64,000 bases of DNA from Bryobacterales bacterium. Lineage in GTDB: Bacteria > Acidobacteriota > Terriglobia > Bryobacterales > UBA6623. This document shows, piece after piece, positions 9,119 through 18,196 of this stretch. Made by a program: the position numbers and the translations under genes. Numbering within the stretch: the stretch's first letter is position 1; each line of letters starts with the position of its first letter. The notes below the pieces were generated by a model that searched no databases, was not told the origin of the DNA, and was given only the letters and a program-made list of their open reading frames with translations. The stretch spans positions 1 to 64,000 of the forward strand of contig JAPPMG010000049.1 in the NCBI GenBank assembly GCA_028819215.1. The letters are read 5' to 3'.

Positions 9119-9847
9119 ATGGCCGAGGAAGCTACTCAGCAAGCCGAGGGAGGGACCGAGCGGACACCCCAATGGGCGATGGCGATCGACCTAGACCGCT
9201 GCACGGGCTGCGAAGCGTGTGTCGTGGCATGCGCATCGGAAAACAACGTCCCGACCGCGGGCGAGGACCAAGCGGCGATGGGCCGCACGAAGCACTGGAT
9301 CCGCATCGACCGCTATTACGAGGGCGAGTTCCCGGACATTAAGGTCAAGTACCGGCCCGTGATGTGCCAGCAGTGCGACGAGGCCCCCTGCGAGCCGGTC
9401 TGCCCGGTCAACGCCACGTATCAGAACGCCGAGGGCCTCAACGTCCAGATCTACAACCGCTGTATCGGCACGCGCTACTGCGCGAACAACTGCCCCTACA
9501 CGGTTCGCTTCTTCAACTGGTTCGCACCGGAATGGGCCGAGCCGTTGAATCTGCAACTCAACCCCGACGTTTCCATCCGGCCGTCCGGGGTTGTGGAGAA
9601 ATGCACGTTTTGCGCCCACAAGATCAAGCGCGCCAAGCTCGATGCGGATGCCGACGGGCGCGAGCTAGCCGATGGCGACGTACAGCCGGCATGCGTGCAG
9701 TCCTGTCCGGCCGAGGCCATGGTGTTCGGCGACATGAGCGATGGCGACAGCAAGGTCGCCAAGTTGCTCGGCAGCGGGCGGTCCGGGCAGCTGCTCGAGA
9801 GTCTCGGCACCAAGCCGCGCGTGTTCTACCTGGAGAAGGCCGACTAG
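9119..9847 (+). CDS. ActB2/QrcC-like four-cluster ferredoxin subunit
   Basis: 242 residues, no signal of its own; probably exported with the Tat-signal B1 subunit. Cysteine groups: 28/31/34/38, 83/86/91/95, 115/121/125, and 162/165/192/196. Three groups have four cysteines and fit [4Fe-4S] clusters. The third is CIGTRYCANNCP, with Thr118 where a cysteine normally sits, so it should hold a [3Fe-4S] cluster. ActB of alternative complex III also carries three [4Fe-4S] and one [3Fe-4S]. It would carry electrons between the quinone site at ActC and the heme subunit. ATG 9119 lies behind GGAGG. Confidence 0.9.
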   Translation: MAEEATQQAEGGTERTPQWAMAIDLDRCTGCEACVVACASENNVPTAGEDQAAMGRTKHWIRIDRYYEGEFPDIKVKYRPVMCQQCDEAPCEPVCPVNATYQNAEGLNVQIYNRCIGTRYCANNCPYTVRFFNWFAPEWAEPLNLQLNPDVSIRPSGVVEKCTFCAHKIKRAKLDADADGRELADGDVQPACVQSCPAEAMVFGDMSDGDSKVAKLLGSGRSGQLLESLGTKPRVFYLEKAD

Positions 9848-9880
9848 CGCCGCGGCTCGGTCGCCCCAGCACTTGCAGCG

Positions 9881-11209
9881 ATGAACGCCGCTTCGACCAG
9901 CGCCCTGGCTCCGGTTTCTGGCCATGCAACTGTCCGCGCCGACTTGCTCGGGCGCATGCGCGGAGCCAGCGGGCCGTATCTGGCGAGCGTCGCCGTGTGC
10001 GCAACGATCGTGGCCTGGGCTCTGTTCGCATGGGGCTACCAGATCGTCAACGGTTTCGGCAGCACGGGGGTTCGGCGGCCGGTCTACTGGGGCTTCTACA
10101 TCGTTAACTTCGTCTTCTGGATCGGCATTTCGCATGCCGGCACGCTGATCTCCGCAATCCTGCGGTTGACCGGGGCGGAATGGCGCAAGCCCGTCACCCG
10201 CGCGGCCGAGGCGATTACCGTCTTCTGCCTGATGATCGGCGGCCTGTTCCCCCTGATCCACATCAGCCGCCCATGGTTCTTCTACTGGATGCTGCCCTAT
10301 CCCAACGAGCGCATGCTGTGGCCCAACTTTCGCTCTCCGCTGTTCTGGGACCTGACCGCGATCCTGACGTACCTAGCGGGCAGCGTGATTTATCTCTACC
10401 TGCCCCTGATCCCGGATCTGGCAGAGCTCGCGAACCATAGCAAGGGAGCAAAGGGTCGCATCTATCGGGCCCTGTCACTCGGATGGACCGGCTCGGACCG
10501 GCAGTGGCAGGCCTTGGAGCGGTCCATGAAGCTGATGGCGGTTGTGATCCTGGCGATCGCGGTCTCGGTGCATTCGGTGGTCGCCTACGATTTCTCGATG
10601 TCGGTCATGCCGACTTGGCACAACACGATCTTCGCGCCGTATTTCGTGGTCGGCGCGATCTTCAGCGGCATCGCCGCCCTGGTGCTGGTGATGGCGGCAT
10701 TGCGCAAGCTGATGGGCCTGGAGGGGTACCTTCGCGAAGTCCATTTCGTGAACCTGAGCAAGCTGCTGCTGTTGATGAGCCTGATCTGGGGCTACTTCAC
10801 GTTCTCGGAGCACCTAACCACTTGGTATGGCAACCTGCCCTCCGAGATCCGAGTGTTCCAATTCCGAGAACACGGCCTCTACGGCATGCTCTTTTGGACG
10901 ATGGTGGCCTGCAACTTCGTTGTCCCGTTCGTGCTGGTGGGGGTCTCGAGGTTGCGCAGCATCCCGACCATAGCCGTCAGCAGCGCAGCCGTACTCGTCG
11001 GGATGTGGCTCGAGCGGTTTCTGATCGTCATCCCGCCCCTGTCAAACCCGCCCCTCGCCGCAGCCTGGGGCAGCTATGCGCCGAGCTGGATCGAACTGTC
11101 GATCACGGCGGGGACGTTCGCAGCGATGGTGCTGCTGTACCTGCTATTCGTCAAGGCGTTTCCGATCATCGCCATCTGGGAGTACAACGATGGAGTACGT
11201 GCACGCTGA
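9881..11209 (+). CDS. actC: NrfD/ActC-family quinone-interacting membrane subunit
   Basis: 442 residues with about ten hydrophobic segments, for example VAVCATIVAWALFAWGYQIV, AVVILAIAVSVHSVVAYDF and LLLMSLIWGYFTFSEHLTTWYG. This is the polysulfide-reductase/NrfD fold. In ActC and QrcD it binds the quinol without any cofactor of its own and may move protons. Motifs FWIGISHAGTLISAILRL and HVHSVVAYDF-like histidines match ActC proteins. ATG start at 9881, 33 bases after the ferredoxin gene. The last 20 bases overlap actD. Confidence 0.92.
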   Translation: MNAASTSALAPVSGHATVRADLLGRMRGASGPYLASVAVCATIVAWALFAWGYQIVNGFGSTGVRRPVYWGFYIVNFVFWIGISHAGTLISAILRLTGAEWRKPVTRAAEAITVFCLMIGGLFPLIHISRPWFFYWMLPYPNERMLWPNFRSPLFWDLTAILTYLAGSVIYLYLPLIPDLAELANHSKGAKGRIYRALSLGWTGSDRQWQALERSMKLMAVVILAIAVSVHSVVAYDFSMSVMPTWHNTIFAPYFVVGAIFSGIAALVLVMAALRKLMGLEGYLREVHFVNLSKLLLLMSLIWGYFTFSEHLTTWYGNLPSEIRVFQFREHGLYGMLFWTMVACNFVVPFVLVGVSRLRSIPTIAVSSAAVLVGMWLERFLIVIPPLSNPPLAAAWGSYAPSWIELSITAGTFAAMVLLYLLFVKAFPIIAIWEYNDGVRAR

Positions 11210-11696
11210 GTTCTTGCGGGGCGAGGACGCTGCGGCAGCGATCGGAGATCTGGCCGCGCTGGGAGTCCCCAGGAGCGCAATTGAGATCTACTCGTTGCGA
11301 CCGCTCGAACTGGACCCGGCTCCGCTGGCCAGGCGCAGCCGGATGTCGCTGATTGCCGTGCTCTCGGCGATCACCGTCGGCGGCGGAGCCACCGCGCTGG
11401 TCTACTGGGCTCAGCGCGACTACCCGCTGATTACCGGCGGAATGCCGATCAACTCGGGCTGGGCCACCGGCGTGGTGACATTCGAGACAACCATGGCTGG
11501 GGCGGTCATGGGAATTTTCGCCGCGCTGCTCTGGGAGTCTGGATTGATCCGCAAGCGCAAGCGCGTTCCCGTGCCAAGCCTGCCGGACGAAGGCGTGGTG
11601 CTTCAAGTTGCGGGGGTGCGAGACAGGGCGGAAATCCAGGAGTCGCTCCACGCCGCCGGTGCCATTTCGGTAGAGATCGTCGGAAACAAGCGCTGA
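11190..11696 (+). CDS. actD: ActD-like (DUF3341) membrane subunit
   Basis: 168 residues. A soluble N-terminal part (1-50, MEYVHAEFLRGEDAAAA) precedes two transmembrane segments (about 55-78 and 92-117) separated by a loop with PINSGW. A short cytoplasmic-type C-terminal domain ends the protein. This is the DUF3341/ActD layout and argues for alternative complex III rather than Qrc, which has no ActD. The ATG at 11190 overlaps actC by 20 bases. No ActE (monoheme cytochrome) or ActF follows, nor a cytochrome oxidase; the next gene encodes a Fic protein. The cluster is therefore a shortened version. Confidence 0.82.
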   Translation: MEYVHAEFLRGEDAAAAIGDLAALGVPRSAIEIYSLRPLELDPAPLARRSRMSLIAVLSAITVGGGATALVYWAQRDYPLITGGMPINSGWATGVVTFETTMAGAVMGIFAALLWESGLIRKRKRVPVPSLPDEGVVLQVAGVRDRAEIQESLHAAGAISVEIVGNKR

Positions 11697-11824
11697 TTGC
11701 ACCGGAGCGCATCCCCGAGGCTCCGACAACGTATTTGTGTCTTGATCGATTCCCGATTCGTCGACGTTGCTCGCGAGATTCAGTACGGAATTGCGAACGG
11801 ATTCCATTTGCCGCATAACGTGCG

Positions 11825-12988
11825 GTGATTAAGCGCTATAATCTCCGCAGGAGCCCGGGATTGGCCTCGTTCAGTTACATTCACGAACACCCGGATTGGC
11901 CTCGTTTCCGATGGCGAGATGAGGCTATCCTCCAGCTCTTGTCTGCGGTTCGGCACAGACAGGGGCACCTAAAGGGCCGGATGGAGTCGCTCGGCTTCGA
12001 CCTCAAGCAAGAGGCGATTGTGCGCACTCTCACACAGGATGTCGTGAAGACGAGTGAAATCGAAGGCGAGCGGCTCGACGAGGAACCAGTCCGTTCGTCG
12101 ATTGCGCGACGCCTTGGAATGGAGATCGCTGGCCTGAGAGAACCCGACCTTCAGGTTGAGGGCATAGTCGAGATGATGATCGACGCGACCGGAAACTACG
12201 ATCAGGCGCTCACTCCGGAAAGGATCTTCTCGTGGCAGGCCGCGCTTTTTCCCACAGGTCGTAGCGGCATGAGGCGCGTCCGGGTCGGCTCGTGGCGGGA
12301 CGACGTTAACGGACCAATGCAGGTCGTTTCGGGCCCGATCGGGCGCGAACGGGTTCACTTCGAAGCACCGAAGGCGGACCGGATCGAATCTGAGATGCGA
12401 CGGTTTCTGGACTGGTTTAACGCTTCCTCAAGAACCGACGAGCTGCTAAGGGCCGCGCTGTCCCACCTTTGGTTTGTAACGGTTCACCCGCTGGATGACG
12501 GAAACGGACGGGTGGCTCGGGCCGTCGCCGACATGCTGCTAGCTCGGTCCGAGCGGACTTCGCAGCGGTTCTACAGCATGTCAGGCCAGATCCTGCGGGA
12601 GCGCGCCGACTATTACAGCGTGCTGGAGCGGACCCAGAAGGGCTCGTTAGACGTGACGATTTGGATGCAGTGGTTTCTGCGATGCCTTGACAGGGCGATC
12701 GAGGGAGCTCAAGAAACACTTGGGGCCGTTCTGGCGAAGGCCCGCTTCTGGGATTCGGTGCGTGAAGTGTCGCTCAATGCACGCCAGCGCAAGATGCTGA
12801 ATCGGCTGCTTGACGGCTTTCAAGGGAAGCTCACGACGTCGAAATGGGCCAAGATCTGCAAGACCTCGGATGATTCAGCACTTCGCGACATCACCGAGCT
12901 TCTTGAACTCGGGATCCTCGTACGAAGCACGGCGGGCGGGCGGAGCACCAGTTACACGCTTAGGGGTGTGGCCTCCAGCACGAGCTAG
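11825..12988 (+). CDS. Fic-domain AMP-transferase with DUF4172 N-domain and built-in inhibitory helix
   Basis: 387 residues, GTG start. An N-terminal DUF4172-type region (about 15-100) carries TSEIEG (76-81), which fits the (S/T)xxxE(G/N) inhibitory motif, so this is a class II Fic protein whose own helix blocks ATP. The Fic core carries the catalytic loop HPLDDGNGR at 221-229 with His221 as the expected base. The C-terminal 70 residues look like a winged helix (QRKMLNRLLDGF...TSDDSALRDITELLELGIL) and may bind DNA. Fic enzymes attach AMP to protein hydroxyls; the target is unknown. It lies 128 bases behind actD and is probably independent of it. Confidence 0.9.
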   Translation: MIKRYNLRRSPGLASFSYIHEHPDWPRFRWRDEAILQLLSAVRHRQGHLKGRMESLGFDLKQEAIVRTLTQDVVKTSEIEGERLDEEPVRSSIARRLGMEIAGLREPDLQVEGIVEMMIDATGNYDQALTPERIFSWQAALFPTGRSGMRRVRVGSWRDDVNGPMQVVSGPIGRERVHFEAPKADRIESEMRRFLDWFNASSRTDELLRAALSHLWFVTVHPLDDGNGRVARAVADMLLARSERTSQRFYSMSGQILRERADYYSVLERTQKGSLDVTIWMQWFLRCLDRAIEGAQETLGAVLAKARFWDSVREVSLNARQRKMLNRLLDGFQGKLTTSKWAKICKTSDDSALRDITELLELGILVRSTAGGRSTSYTLRGVASSTS

Positions 12989-13425
12989 GCTTGGGCGCGA
13001 TGCCGTTCGCTTGCGCCGAACCGCCTTGCGCCACCCGCGGACCGGCCCCCGATCCAGAACGTTGCGCCGGAGCTCCACTCAAGGCGCGCAGCTCTCTCGA
13101 GGTCGTTGCCAGCCGAATCAAGGCCGGGTGTCGGAACAGACATTCTCACATGCTGTTGGATCCTTGCCGGGACCAGTGCAGCAGCCAACTGGATTGCGTA
13201 GGCGCTTCGCTGGAGATGGACGCGCAACGCAGGGACGTTGCCCCCCTACGTGACGACGGGAGAATCCTACGCAAGAATATCGACTCTCCCGGGAGTGTTT
13301 TCCTCTTGGAAGGGCAGTCCTCAAGAATTGTCTTGCTCCGGAATCCCGTGGCAATCTAGGTTGGGATTTCGGGCCGTGCTAGGGTAGCCGATGCCATCGT
13401 CATGCACAGTAAACGGGGAGACTCC
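12989..13425 (+). other. Intergenic region without a convincing gene
   Basis: About 430 bases. Short open frames exist on both strands, but none shows a recognisable motif, a ribosome site or protein-like composition. The region ends in GGGGAGACTCC, the ribosome site of the next gene. No convincing hairpin terminator is visible. Confidence 0.5.
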
Positions 13426-14382
13426 ATGCACCGCCGTCGCTTTATTCAGATCTCACTTGGCGCAGCAGCACTCAAGGCCAGAGCTCAGCAGCGCGGCCTA
13501 GATCCCGCCATTATCGGAGCCAACCCCTACTTCCCCGGCTATGGCCTGTTCCGGTCCATCGGCATCTTGCACGGCTTGGGATTCCAGACCATCGAACTTC
13601 ACCCGATGGGTCCTGTCGAGGCTCGACCGGGCGTGCCTCCCGGTTTTGAATTCAGAGACCTAGGGGCCGAGGGCCGAGATCGGCTCAAGGAGGCACTGGA
13701 GCCGTTCCGCTACGTCTCTACGCACCTGCCATGGGTCGACACGCCCTACTTCTCGCCGTTCGGGCCCTCCCATGCGTTCGGAGTCGAGCGGATTGACATC
13801 GCTCTCGAGGCCACGGCCTTCGTCGGCGCCGAACTGGCCAACATCCACGTGCAGCGCTCCGCGCACCTGTCCCTGCAAGACGCGTGGCCGATGCTGCTCA
13901 GCACCTTTCGCCGCTGGGGGGACATGGCGCGTGACTTCGGCTTCCGGCTGGCAATCGAGACCGGCTATCCCGAATCTGTGGCCGACTTCACGAGACTGAT
14001 TCGCGAAGTCGATCACGACCACGTTGGCGCGACCATCGACGTGGGCCACCAGAAAAACTACGCCGAGCTGCTCGCTCGCGTGCCTCCCGGCGAGAAAGGC
14101 ACGCCCGCCGGGATCAAGGCCTACAACGACGTCACGCTCGAGATCATCGACGCGCTAGGGCCCAAGATCTTCCACATGCACGTCCACGACATCGAGCCGG
14201 ATACGTGGGCCGAGCACAAGCCGCTAGTCCACGGCTTCGTCGACTACCCGCGCCTGATAGCGAAACTTCGCCAGATCGAATACGAGGGCCTGCTTGTGTT
14301 CGAAATTGGCGGCGCTGTGGAGGACTTGCCGGACTACTTCAGCGACGCAAAGGCCAAGCTGGAAGCATTTCTCGGCGAGTGA
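13426..14382 (+). CDS. Exported TIM-barrel sugar phosphate isomerase/epimerase family protein
   Basis: 318 residues from ATG 13426, chosen because GGGGAG lies 7-12 bases upstream; an in-frame ATG eight codons earlier (13402) has no such site. It begins MHRRRFIQISLG, a twin-arginine signal. The xylose-isomerase-like (AP endonuclease 2) barrel shows the metal and catalytic motifs AIETGYPES, GATIDVGHQ, FHMHVHDIEP and LLVFEIGG. Relatives isomerise or epimerise sugars and inositols. Tat-exported versions are numerous in Acidobacteriota and Planctomycetota, with substrates mostly unproven. It stands alone, convergent with the DUF1552 gene. Confidence 0.85.
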   Translation: MHRRRFIQISLGAAALKARAQQRGLDPAIIGANPYFPGYGLFRSIGILHGLGFQTIELHPMGPVEARPGVPPGFEFRDLGAEGRDRLKEALEPFRYVSTHLPWVDTPYFSPFGPSHAFGVERIDIALEATAFVGAELANIHVQRSAHLSLQDAWPMLLSTFRRWGDMARDFGFRLAIETGYPESVADFTRLIREVDHDHVGATIDVGHQKNYAELLARVPPGEKGTPAGIKAYNDVTLEIIDALGPKIFHMHVHDIEPDTWAEHKPLVHGFVDYPRLIAKLRQIEYEGLLVFEIGGAVEDLPDYFSDAKAKLEAFLGE

Positions 14383-14483
14383 GTAACAGCCGGCCGGCCG
14401 CAGCCAGCAGATTGCGCCTGGACATCCGGGAGCGGCCAGCCCGCGGGCCTGCCGCAAGAGAGTCCCGCCTCGCGGCCCCGGCG

Positions 14484-15818
14484 TTACAGGTCGGCGATTG
14501 CGCCGGAACTCGTATTGAAGCTGTCGGCCTCGACCCCCATGTGCTGTGCCAGCGTCAGATGGAGATTCGCGATCGGCGTCTCTTTCGGCAGCACGATCCT
14601 GCGCCCGGGGTTAAGCCTGCCGCCACCGCGCCCAGCCAGTAGCACCGGCAAGTTCTGCGTGGTGTGGCCGTTGCCATTCTTCAGCGCCGAACCGTAGAGA
14701 ATCATCGTGTTGTCCAGCAGCGTGCGACCCTCGCCTTCGTCAACGGCGCCCAGCTTCTCGACCAAGTAGACGAGCTGCGAGACGTACCAGCGGCTGACGA
14801 TGGTGTAGGGCTCGGTCAGCTCGGGATTCTCCTTGTGGTGCGAGATCGAGTGGTGGTCTCCGCTGACGCCATCCAAGAACGTGAAGTTCTGGCGGCTGAA
14901 GCCATGCGCCATCATGAATGTCGCCACCCGCGTGGTGTCGGTCTGGAACGCCAGCACCATTAGATCCAGCATCTGCCGCAGATGTTCGTCTCGCGTCTGG
15001 GGGATACCGGCCTCGGGCCTGAACAGCTCGGGCTCGATCAGAGGCTGCCATTGAGCCTCGGTATCGGTTGGGTTCAGATTGCGCTCGATACGACCCTCTA
15101 CGTCGCGCACCGAAGTGAGGAACTCGTCCAGCTTGCGCCGGTCGGCGGCACTGCCGCGGGCGCGCAGGGTCTTGGCATCGTCCAGTACGTGGTCGATGAT
15201 GCTGGCCTCGTCGGCGAGCTGTCGCCGCGTCTTCTTGCTCACTCCGAACAGCCGGTCAAAGACCGCCTGCGGCTCGATCTCGGGATCGACCTTGGTGTTG
15301 TCGGAGCGCCACGAGACGGTGTTGGCATACGAGATCGCCAGTCCGTTCTCTCCGCCCGAACGCGGCGGTTCCGTCCCGATTTCCAGCGAAGGCATGCTGG
15401 TTCTGCCGCCGATCCGCTCGGCCACGAACTGGTCTAGCGAGGTTCCCATGTTGGGCGTGTTGATCCGGCCCGCCGCCTTCTTGTGCAGCGGAGTGCCGGT
15501 CAGGAACGCAGACGTGGCGCCGACATGGCCTTGCGCGCCAGTGCCGAGGTTTGAGATCACGCTGACGTGCTCCCGGACCGGAGCCAGCGGCTCGAGGATG
15601 CGCGACAGCTTGTAGTCGCGCCCGACCCCGTCCGGATCCCAGTTCTGCGGGTACACGCCGTTGGGGTGGAACAGCGTGGCCAATCGCACCGGGGCGGTCC
15701 CGGTAGCGACGCGCGCCGCCCCCTGCGCCCGTTCCATCACTTCGAGAAACGGAAGCGTCATCGTCACGCCTGCGCCGCGCAGCACCGCGCGCCGGGAAAT
15801 TCTCTTTCGCATCATCAC
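14484..15818 (-). CDS. DUF1552 secreted protein
   Basis: 444 residues from the GTG at 15818, which overlaps the upstream DUF1592 stop by four bases (GTGA); an ATG one codon later is also possible. The Tat signal ISRRAVLRGAG leads. The body matches DUF1552 with LATLFHPNGVYPQNWDPDG, HVSVISNLGTGAQGHVG, GGENGLAISYANTVSWRS and ILYGSALKNGNGH. DUF1552 is distantly related to DUF1501 and alkaline-phosphatase-like folds and always sits next to DUF1592-type cytochromes. No reaction has been established to my knowledge. Confidence 0.92.
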   Translation of the reverse strand: MMMRKRISRRAVLRGAGVTMTLPFLEVMERAQGAARVATGTAPVRLATLFHPNGVYPQNWDPDGVGRDYKLSRILEPLAPVREHVSVISNLGTGAQGHVGATSAFLTGTPLHKKAAGRINTPNMGTSLDQFVAERIGGRTSMPSLEIGTEPPRSGGENGLAISYANTVSWRSDNTKVDPEIEPQAVFDRLFGVSKKTRRQLADEASIIDHVLDDAKTLRARGSAADRRKLDEFLTSVRDVEGRIERNLNPTDTEAQWQPLIEPELFRPEAGIPQTRDEHLRQMLDLMVLAFQTDTTRVATFMMAHGFSRQNFTFLDGVSGDHHSISHHKENPELTEPYTIVSRWYVSQLVYLVEKLGAVDEGEGRTLLDNTMILYGSALKNGNGHTTQNLPVLLAGRGGGRLNPGRRIVLPKETPIANLHLTLAQHMGVEADSFNTSSGAIADL

Positions 15819-18196
15819 TCGCCCTCCTCGCGGCTGTCCGCGGCACCCCGCCGGAAGCGGAACGGATAGCTGGCAACGATCTCGGTGATCAGCGCTTGCG
15901 CGCTGTACTCGCTGCGGACCACAGCGCGGCTGATTTCCTCGACGGCCGGCTGGTCATAGTATTCCAGATTTCGGCCCAAAGCGAAACCCAAAACCTGCTC
16001 GCTGATCATTTCGGCGAATTCTTTGCTCCGCCCCAGCAGGATTCGCTTCAATTCCACCGGGCCTGCGAAGCTCTCGCCGCTCGGCAGTGTGCCGGTGGCA
16101 TCGATCGGCTGGCCGCTATCGGTGTCGCGCCAGCGGCCGATGGCGTCGAAGTTCTCTAGCCCGAAGCCAATCGGATCAATCTCGTCGTGGCAGACGGCAC
16201 AGCGCTGCTCGTCGCGGTGCATTTCGTACATCTGCCGCATAGTCATGCCCGCGGAGCTTTCGCCGGGCTCAGCCAGTTCTCCCGCGTCGGGCGGAGGCGG
16301 CGGCAATTCCTCGCCAAGCATGGTCTCGAGAACCCATTTGCCGCGCACTACCGGGCTAGTTCGCGTGGGCAGCGAGGTCGCCGTTAGGATCGCCCCCATG
16401 CCGAGAACGCCGCCCCTGCGAGCGTCTTCGAACTCGACCAATCGCTGTTCGCGGCCGACCACTCCCTCCAATCCGTAGTGCTTGGCGAGTTCCTCGTTGA
16501 GGTAGCTGTAGCCGGAATCCAGGATCTCCAGCAGGCTGCGGTCCTCGCGCACGATCCGGCCGAAGAAGCTCGTGGCCTCCTGCACCATGGCTTCGCCCAA
16601 TGCCGGCGTGAACTCGGGAAAAGCGACGTCATCGGGCTTGAGCGTGCCGCCGAGATCGGCGAAGCCCAGCCACTGGCCGAAAAAGGCCGTTATGAATGCC
16701 TCGGATTTAGGATCGGCGATCATTCTCGAAACCTGCTGCGCAAGGGTCCGCTGATCGCCCAAAGAGCCCGCTCGGGCCAGACCCATCAATTCCGCGTCGG
16801 GCATCGACATCCAGAGGAAGTAGGAGAGACGGGAGGCAAGCTCGAAGTCGTTCAGCCGGTAATCGTTGGACGCAGCGCCGCCTCTCTCGGGACGGAACAG
16901 GAACTTCGGCGAAACCAGCGCGGCGCGCAAAGCCAATCCTACGGACCGCTCGAATGATTCTCCCCGCGTGGCGGCGCGGTCATAGAACGCCAGCAGTGCG
17001 TCGACCTCGCCCGGGCCGACCGGACGTCGATACGCCCGCTGCGCGAAGTTCGCCAAGATGCGACGGGCCGCCTCTCGATCGTCAAGGCCGTCGCCGGGCG
17101 CGGCGGTCCAGACCAGCGAGCCGTCCTGTCCCGCCTCCAGCGCTTCTTTGACCTCGACCCAGTCCAAGGACAAGAGCACGATGGCTGCCGGTGGTTTCTG
17201 GCCCTCGGCCTTGGCCAGCTGCCGCGCCCGCTGATGCTCCTCTGCCAAGCGGCGGTTGTGCTCGTTCGTCAGGGCAGTCGGGGACTTGAACCAGTGGAGT
17301 GAGACGCGATGGCTGCCGCGCGGGATGTTCGCTTCGAATTCGTAGACGGCGGGAGATTGCGGATCGGCGGCGACATGCGACTGGCCCACCATGCGCCCTC
17401 CGACGCGCAGCGTGACACCCGGCAGTTGGCCCGCGACGGGTGATTCGCCCCACGCCCGGATGCGGAAGCGGTAGCGGCCAAACCGGGGAAACGTGACATA
17501 GCGGTAGACGGTCTGTTGGTAATTGCGCAGGTCGAGGCCGTAGGGAGTGAACTCGTGATTCGTCTCGGTGCGGAAGAAATCCTCGATCTCCAGACGGACG
17601 TTGAGCGGATCCTTCGCTATCTTGGCAGCGATCAGCTCGTCCACGACCAGGCCTGCGGCCTGCAGGTACTTGTCGGCCAAGACCGGGGCCACGAACAGTC
17701 CGTCGCGGTCGTTGCGGAACCCGCTCTCCCCGTGCCCGTCCGCGGGGAATGCGTCTCCCGGGCGCAGGTCAAGCCCGGTCAAGTCGCGGATCGTGTTGTT
17801 GTACTCGTCCTGATTGAGGCGGGGGATCGTGACCGACCCCGGCTGGCGGTGCTCGCTCCAATCGAGATTGTTGACGGCATCGTCGATCCACGCCACCATC
17901 CGCCGGCGCTCCTCAGTAGTCGGCTGCGCGCCGGCCGGGGGCATTTCGTTCTCGCGCAGCACGCGCAGGGCGCGCAGCCACAGCGGGCGGGAGCGAAGGA
18001 CCGCGCCGTGATCGTCGAAGACGCTGAAGTCGATCCCGACGGTCTGCACTTCGGGGCCGTGGCAACGGATGCAATACGTGGCAAGCAGCGGCCGGATATC
18101 GTTGTCGAGCGCCTGTTCCACTCGTTCGCGGCTCGCGCCCGAAGACAGGGCGGAGCCGACAAGCAAGAGCGCTCCGAAGCGCAAGCATGCGTTCAT
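15815..18196 (-). CDS. DUF1587/1592/1588/1585 cytochrome-containing secreted protein
   Basis: 793 residues from ATG 18196, chosen because a signal peptide (1-22) starts there and a GGAAG box lies just upstream. The first heme site is CIRCH at 42-46 in the N-terminal cytochrome-like part (ILLATYCIRCHGPEVQ-type). It continues as DUF1587 (RLNQDEYNNTIRDLTGLD), a carbohydrate-binding-like region, DUF1595/1592 (FLWMSMPDAEL, FFGQWLG), then DUF1588, which holds a second CxxCH (RCAVCHDEIDPIGFGLENFD), and DUF1585. This is the standard planctomycete-type paired partner of DUF1552. The pair is thought to act in extracellular oxidation of organic polymers, but this is unproven. Confidence 0.92.
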   Translation of the reverse strand: MNACLRFGALLLVGSALSSGASRERVEQALDNDIRPLLATYCIRCHGPEVQTVGIDFSVFDDHGAVLRSRPLWLRALRVLRENEMPPAGAQPTTEERRRMVAWIDDAVNNLDWSEHRQPGSVTIPRLNQDEYNNTIRDLTGLDLRPGDAFPADGHGESGFRNDRDGLFVAPVLADKYLQAAGLVVDELIAAKIAKDPLNVRLEIEDFFRTETNHEFTPYGLDLRNYQQTVYRYVTFPRFGRYRFRIRAWGESPVAGQLPGVTLRVGGRMVGQSHVAADPQSPAVYEFEANIPRGSHRVSLHWFKSPTALTNEHNRRLAEEHQRARQLAKAEGQKPPAAIVLLSLDWVEVKEALEAGQDGSLVWTAAPGDGLDDREAARRILANFAQRAYRRPVGPGEVDALLAFYDRAATRGESFERSVGLALRAALVSPKFLFRPERGGAASNDYRLNDFELASRLSYFLWMSMPDAELMGLARAGSLGDQRTLAQQVSRMIADPKSEAFITAFFGQWLGFADLGGTLKPDDVAFPEFTPALGEAMVQEATSFFGRIVREDRSLLEILDSGYSYLNEELAKHYGLEGVVGREQRLVEFEDARRGGVLGMGAILTATSLPTRTSPVVRGKWVLETMLGEELPPPPPDAGELAEPGESSAGMTMRQMYEMHRDEQRCAVCHDEIDPIGFGLENFDAIGRWRDTDSGQPIDATGTLPSGESFAGPVELKRILLGRSKEFAEMISEQVLGFALGRNLEYYDQPAVEEISRAVVRSEYSAQALITEIVASYPFRFRRGAADSREEGE

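Noticed and set aside
12991..13359. 122-codon plus-strand frame between the Fic and TIM-barrel genes
   Set aside because: No ribosome site, biased Cys/Arg/Ser content, no family; treated as non-coding.
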